A stretch of DNA of 64,000 nt from Tricholomella constricta. Its lineage: Eukaryota; Basidiomycota; Agaricomycetes; Agaricales; Lyophyllaceae. Where the stretch lies: contig JAACJP010000016.1 of assembly GCA_013368375.1 (NCBI GenBank), forward strand, positions 806,001 to 870,000, written 5' to 3'. Below the pieces are notes generated by a model, which was not told the origin of the DNA, did no database searches, and saw only the letters and a program-made list of their open reading frames with translations. Position 1 is the first letter of the stretch. Each line of letters begins with the position of its first letter. Below are positions 60,501-64,000 of this stretch, piece after piece. The position numbers and the translations under genes were made by a program.

Positions 60501-62851
60501 AAACCATTCGAGTTTCAATTCCGCTTCCTATCTGTAGATTTGTCTTTTTCCATTGCTAATGACCCAACCCCTGTAGGAATTCTATCTTCGTTTTCGTCAA
60601 GCTTTGTTGCACATGACGTGTAATCCCCGATACAAGACGCAGTGGCCCGCGATCCTTGACCACGAGAAGTGGCGCGAAATCGTCTCCCGCAAACTTGAAG
60701 TGCTGGTCCAAATCACTACTCATCACCTCAAGCAGAACTTCGCCCCTCCTCTCATAGTGAACGAAGAAAGTCAAGTCGTGCCCGGTGATTACTGCCCGCC
60801 TGTGGTTGAAGGCTCGCACCCGGACAAGATGGTGATCTATGGGGCCTTCCCTTCGTCAAACACGCAAATCATCGACGTGAGTCATTTAATCATTTACAGT
60901 CTTGCGTTTGCTTACACTTTTCTAGGTCCTCAACCTCCACGGTATATCCGACATCGTCGAAGTGAACGGCAACATGAGCACGAAAAGCCGGCAACATGCA
61001 CTTCAGCGATTTGACAAGCCCGATGGCCCTCGCGTGCTCCTCATGTCGGCGGTTGGAATGACCGGGCTCAATCTTCCAATTGCCAACATTCTGATTATGC
61101 TGGTAAGTTCACTTTCCTCTGTATGGGACCAAATTGAATGCTCTTCAGGACACGTTATGGTCCGCCCAGGAGGATCGGCAACTCATTGGGCGCATTTGGC
61201 GGACCCCCCAGAAAAAGGAAGTCCACGTTTACCGCCTCATCGCCAACGGCACGCCCGACGTGTTCCTCAACCACCTGAGCTTTGACAAGTCGGCAATGCA
61301 CGAGGCGTTCACTGGATCTGAGCCTAGCATTCGTGAGTTTCATCTAACGCCCACTTTGCTTTGGCATTAACATCATTGATATTAGAACGTTTATTTGGGA
61401 AACACGGCCCCCCCGACGTCGATGAGGATGAGCAAGAGCAGGACAGCGATGCGGACCCTATTCAAGAGTCTGACTCTGATGACGAGGGACCGGAGGATGG
61501 GCCGGAGACAGAGGCAGGGCAGCCCAGCGCGTCCAGTTCAACGCTACCCACGGCAAGCACTGCGGAAGCCACGGGCAGCAAAGAGGACAAAGGGAAAGGA
61601 AAGGCCGTCGACCAGGGTGAGGATGGCACGAAGGGAACGGCGGCAAACAAGGGGAAAGGAAAGGCCGTCGACCAGGGTGAGGATGGCACGAAGGGAACGG
61701 CGGCAAACAAGGGAAAAGGAAAAGCCGTTGCACAGGAGGCGGCGGACGAACCCCAGGGTCCGCCTAAGCCGATCAAGTCGAAGATGAAGGGCAAGCCTGT
61801 GGCGAAGCAGCTGCCAGCCGCATCAACCACCCAAGATACCCCCCTTGCGACCCCAGCCCGCCCCGTTCCCAAGCCAAGGAAGAAAACGAAGTCAGCTGCC
61901 ATCGTCATCGAAGAGGACGAGGATGAGCAGGATCCCGTTGCGTCCACCGCGCCGGCGGCACCGACCCCCGTCCTCGCCCAACCACACAAGCCCCCTGGTG
62001 ACGCCGTCGACGAGGACGGCTATTTGAAAGAGGCGGCCGACATGACCTGGCACCACGACGTTGAAGAGGAGACGGCCATCAATGATCTCCTCGGACACCG
62101 GTCGGAGAGCGAGGAGCGCTTGGCGGCACAAGTCGGTGCATTGTTTGCTGAGACGTTTCCAGCCCCAGGTTCGGTCAGCAATCAGCCACCCATCGGGGAC
62201 GACCGGGAAAGTGCCGACGCGCCCATAGCGGAGCCGCAACCGTTTCACAATGCGCTGGAGGACATCGAGATGGCGGACGTGGAGATGGCGGACGTGGAGT
62301 CAGCGGCCTCGGTGATGGGTAGCTCTGACCTCCCCCATATCCCGTCTCCACCCTGGGAGGCGGGTGCTGAGCACACCCACGACAACGCTGGCGAGCAGCA
62401 TTTCGACAACCGTCGACCGGAGCGCCGAGCCAGCAGTCCCCTCACATCGCCCCCCGGTTCACCTGCTCGGCCGCTCAGTCCTGAGCCTCAACCTGCTGCC
62501 ATATCCCAAAAGAAAGCAGGCAAGAAACGGGCTCATTCAGAGGCAGCGCGCCCCCTTGTCTTCCACTCTGTGCAGCTGAAAACGGGAAAGGCACGCGCTG
62601 AGACTGAGGCACCCGTTGCGGGTCCGTCGGGAGTTCGTCGTCCACAAGGCACAAAGCGACCCGCGAGTCCCTCTGGTGACGCACCGGCCAAACGAGCAGT
62701 GCGGGTCCAGGATCCGATCATCTCTGACGGAGAACCGGATGATCTGACGCCAGAGTCCTCTGCTTCGAGTGCCCCCATGATCAAGATCAAGCGCAAGGGT
62801 CTGAAGGCTCAACGCGGCACTGGTCGAGGTATTCCGCCCAAGCGTGCATGA
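57504..62851 (+). CDS. SNF2-family helicase-like ATPase with long disordered tail
   Basis: Eleven exons join in frame to 1463 residues: 57504-57893, 57945-58179, 58235-58423, 58470-58997, 59053-59288, 59337-59588, 59640-60074, 60577-60876, 60926-61102, 61149-61332, 61386-62851. All introns are GT-AG; ten are 45-56 bp and intron 7 is 502 bp. Motif I is DEVGLGKT (about 413-420), Ia LLVVPVNLHAQ, II DEAH (about 572), III MTATPV (about 600). The second lobe has VIYGAFPSS, V MSAVGMTGLNL (about 895) and VI EDRQLIGRIWR (about 922). These are the SNF2 N and helicase C lobes, so it should use ATP to move along DNA and remodel nucleosomes or other complexes in the nucleus. Residues 1-300 match no domain I know. 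Residues 976-1463 are charged, Pro/Ser/Ala-rich and presumably disordered, with KRKG-type basic ends. All core motifs are intact. The ATG at 57504 has A at -3. Confidence 0.9.
60120..60430. repeat. 77-bp hairpin tandem array inside intron 7
   Basis: Four repeats with a period of exactly 77 bp (CGCGGGGCAGGCGTGC at 60131, 60208, 60285, 60362) fill most of the 502-bp intron. Each contains ACGGTC-CTG-GACCGT or ACGGTC-TTG-GACCGT. A separate CACGGTC-CAG-GACGTTG follows at 60459. Other introns of the gene are about 50 bp, so the array accounts for the extra length. Confidence 0.92.
61591..61730. repeat. 60-bp coding tandem repeat in the ATPase tail
   Basis: Two nearly identical 60-bp units plus a partial third encode 20-residue repeats starting GKGKAVDQGEDG. 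The frame is kept, so the protein length can vary by 20 residues without damage. Confidence 0.9.
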
Positions 62852-63082
62852 ACGGTCGCGCATATTACATTTTCCAATTCACTGAACTCTTGCAGGTCTA
62901 ATGACCTTATTTTACATACTACGCAGCAACAATTTTTTTACCAAAGTATCGAGTAGCACTAAAATAGTGACTACATACAAAAAAACCCCCTACTCAATAG
63001 TTTTGTCAATGTAGATACAAACAAATGATATCTACTCATGAATGTGTCTAAAAAATGCTCTTGTTAGTTTCTGGCACACATG
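62852..63082. other. AT-rich 3' flank of the ATPase gene
   Basis: Probable 3' untranslated region and spacer. No gene or repeat seen. It ends where the hairpin array begins. Confidence 0.5.
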
Positions 63083-64000
63083 AAATGAGACATAGCGGTC
63101 CAGGACTGTGCTCTCCCCCACGGCGCTCCTAGCACCTTTGCTGCAAGGAACTTGATAAAATGGGTGCCGTGCGAGAGAGCAACGTCCTAGACGGTTATCC
63201 TTGCACGTACACTGCAGCAACAGTTGTATAGTTGAATACCACAAGCTGTGGGGTGTGGGAGAGAGCACGGTCCAGGACCGTGCTCTCCCCCACGGCGCTC
63301 CTAGCACCTTTGCTGCAAGGAACTTGATAAAATGAGTGCCGTGCGGGAGAGCAACGTCCTAGACGGTTATCCTTGCACGTACACTGCAGCAACAGTTGTA
63401 TAGTTGAATACCACAAGCTGTGGGGTGTGGGAGAGAGCACCGTCCAGGACGGCTATCTTGCACGTACGCTGTGAGGCAACACTTGACTTGCATTGTTAAC
63501 AACCATCAGATGTGGGGTGTAGGGGAGAGCACCGTCCAGGACGGCTATCTTGCACGTACGCTGTGAAGCAACACTTGACTTGCATTGTTAAAAACTGTCA
63601 GATGTGGGGTGTGGGGGAGAGCACCGTCCAGGACGGCTACCTTGCACGTACGCTGTGAAGCAACACTTGACTTGCATTGTTAAAAACTGTCAGATGTGGG
63701 GTGTGGGGGAGAGCACCGTCCAGGACGGTTATCCTTGCACGTACACTGCAGCAACAGTTGTATAGTTGAATACCACAAGCTGTGGGGTGTGGGAGAGAGC
63801 ACCGTCCAGGACTGTGCTCTCCCCCACGGCGCTCCTAGCACCTTTGCTGCAAGGAACTTGATAAAATGAGTGCCGTGCGGGAGAGCAACGTCCTATACGG
63901 TTATCCTTGCACGTACACTGCAGCAACAAGTTGAATACCACAAGCTGTGGGGTGGACCGTGCTCTCCCCCACGGCGCTCCTAGCACCTTTGCTGCAAGGA
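63083..64000. repeat. GTCC-A-GGAC hairpin array, runs off the window
   Basis: Two interleaved repeat types. Type A has GAGCACGGTCC-A-GGACCGTGCTC followed by CCCACGGCGCTCCTAGCACC and GCAAGGAACTTGATAAAATG, then GAGCAACGTCCTAGACGG and TATCCTTGCACGTACACTG. Type B has GAGCACCGTCCAGGACGGCT, then TGCACGTACGCTGTGA and ACTTGACTTGCATTGTTA. At least four type A and four type B segments occur, including mixed ones. Minus-strand frames that read CSKGARSAVGESTVLD repeatedly are products of the repeat. Confidence 0.9.

Noticed and set aside
61462..61989. Minus-strand Ser/Pro-rich frame opposite the ATPase tail
   Set aside because: Shadow of a repetitive GC-rich coding region. The plus-strand frame joins ten upstream exons.
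63032..63986. Repetitive minus-strand frames at the right edge
   Set aside because: Same explanation: the recurring peptide mirrors the DNA repeat and has no independent support.

Overview
The window looks like nuclear DNA of a mushroom-forming basidiomycete (Agaricomycetes). The evidence is short GT-AG introns of about 48-62 bp, a large F-box protein of the mushroom type, a 2-oxoglutarate oxygenase, an SNF2-family ATPase with a long disordered tail, and remains of a HAMP-repeat (group III, Nik1-type) histidine kinase. I recognised no prokaryotic gene organisation, rRNA, tRNA or CRISPR. The organism assignment is inference; no species is named.

Layout. (1) 1-540: last exons of a 2OG-Fe(II) oxygenase. 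(2) 1225-3027, minus: intact F-box gene. (3) 3028-7025: gene-poor, with weak traces of decayed coding sequence. (4) 7026-7868: an ~840-bp repeat element with a Helitron-like 3' end on the minus strand. (5) 8529-52752: the dominant feature, a head-to-tail array of a ~15.87-kb unit, two complete copies (8529-24398, 24399-40262) and a third cut off at 52752. Each unit begins with a copy of the element in (4), carries only broken gene pieces (best recognised: a decayed multi-HAMP histidine kinase), and ends in satellite DNA and palindromic hairpin repeats. Copies differ by about seven substitutions noted by eye, plus one-base homopolymer changes concentrated in the middle copy. (6) 53021-53845: tandem array of GCAACGTC-NNN-GACGTTGC hairpins. 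(7) 53846-57430: degenerate repeats, a small putative two-exon gene and a ~0.5-kb tandem duplication. (8) 57504-62851, plus: an 11-exon SNF2-like ATPase (1463 aa) with a 77-bp hairpin tandem array inside intron 7. (9) 63083-64000: another hairpin array running off the window.

Likely functional genes are few: the oxygenase (partial), the F-box gene and the SNF2-like ATPase. No pathway links them. Two things stand out. One is the recent 44-kb array whose units all start at the same transposon-like terminus. The other is a superfamily of dyad-symmetric hairpins with core GTC-NNN-GAC that sits upstream, inside an intron and downstream of the SNF2-like gene; it may belong to an undescribed element or regulatory system around that ATPase. 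All gene models are built by hand from splice consensus and reading frame, without database searches.
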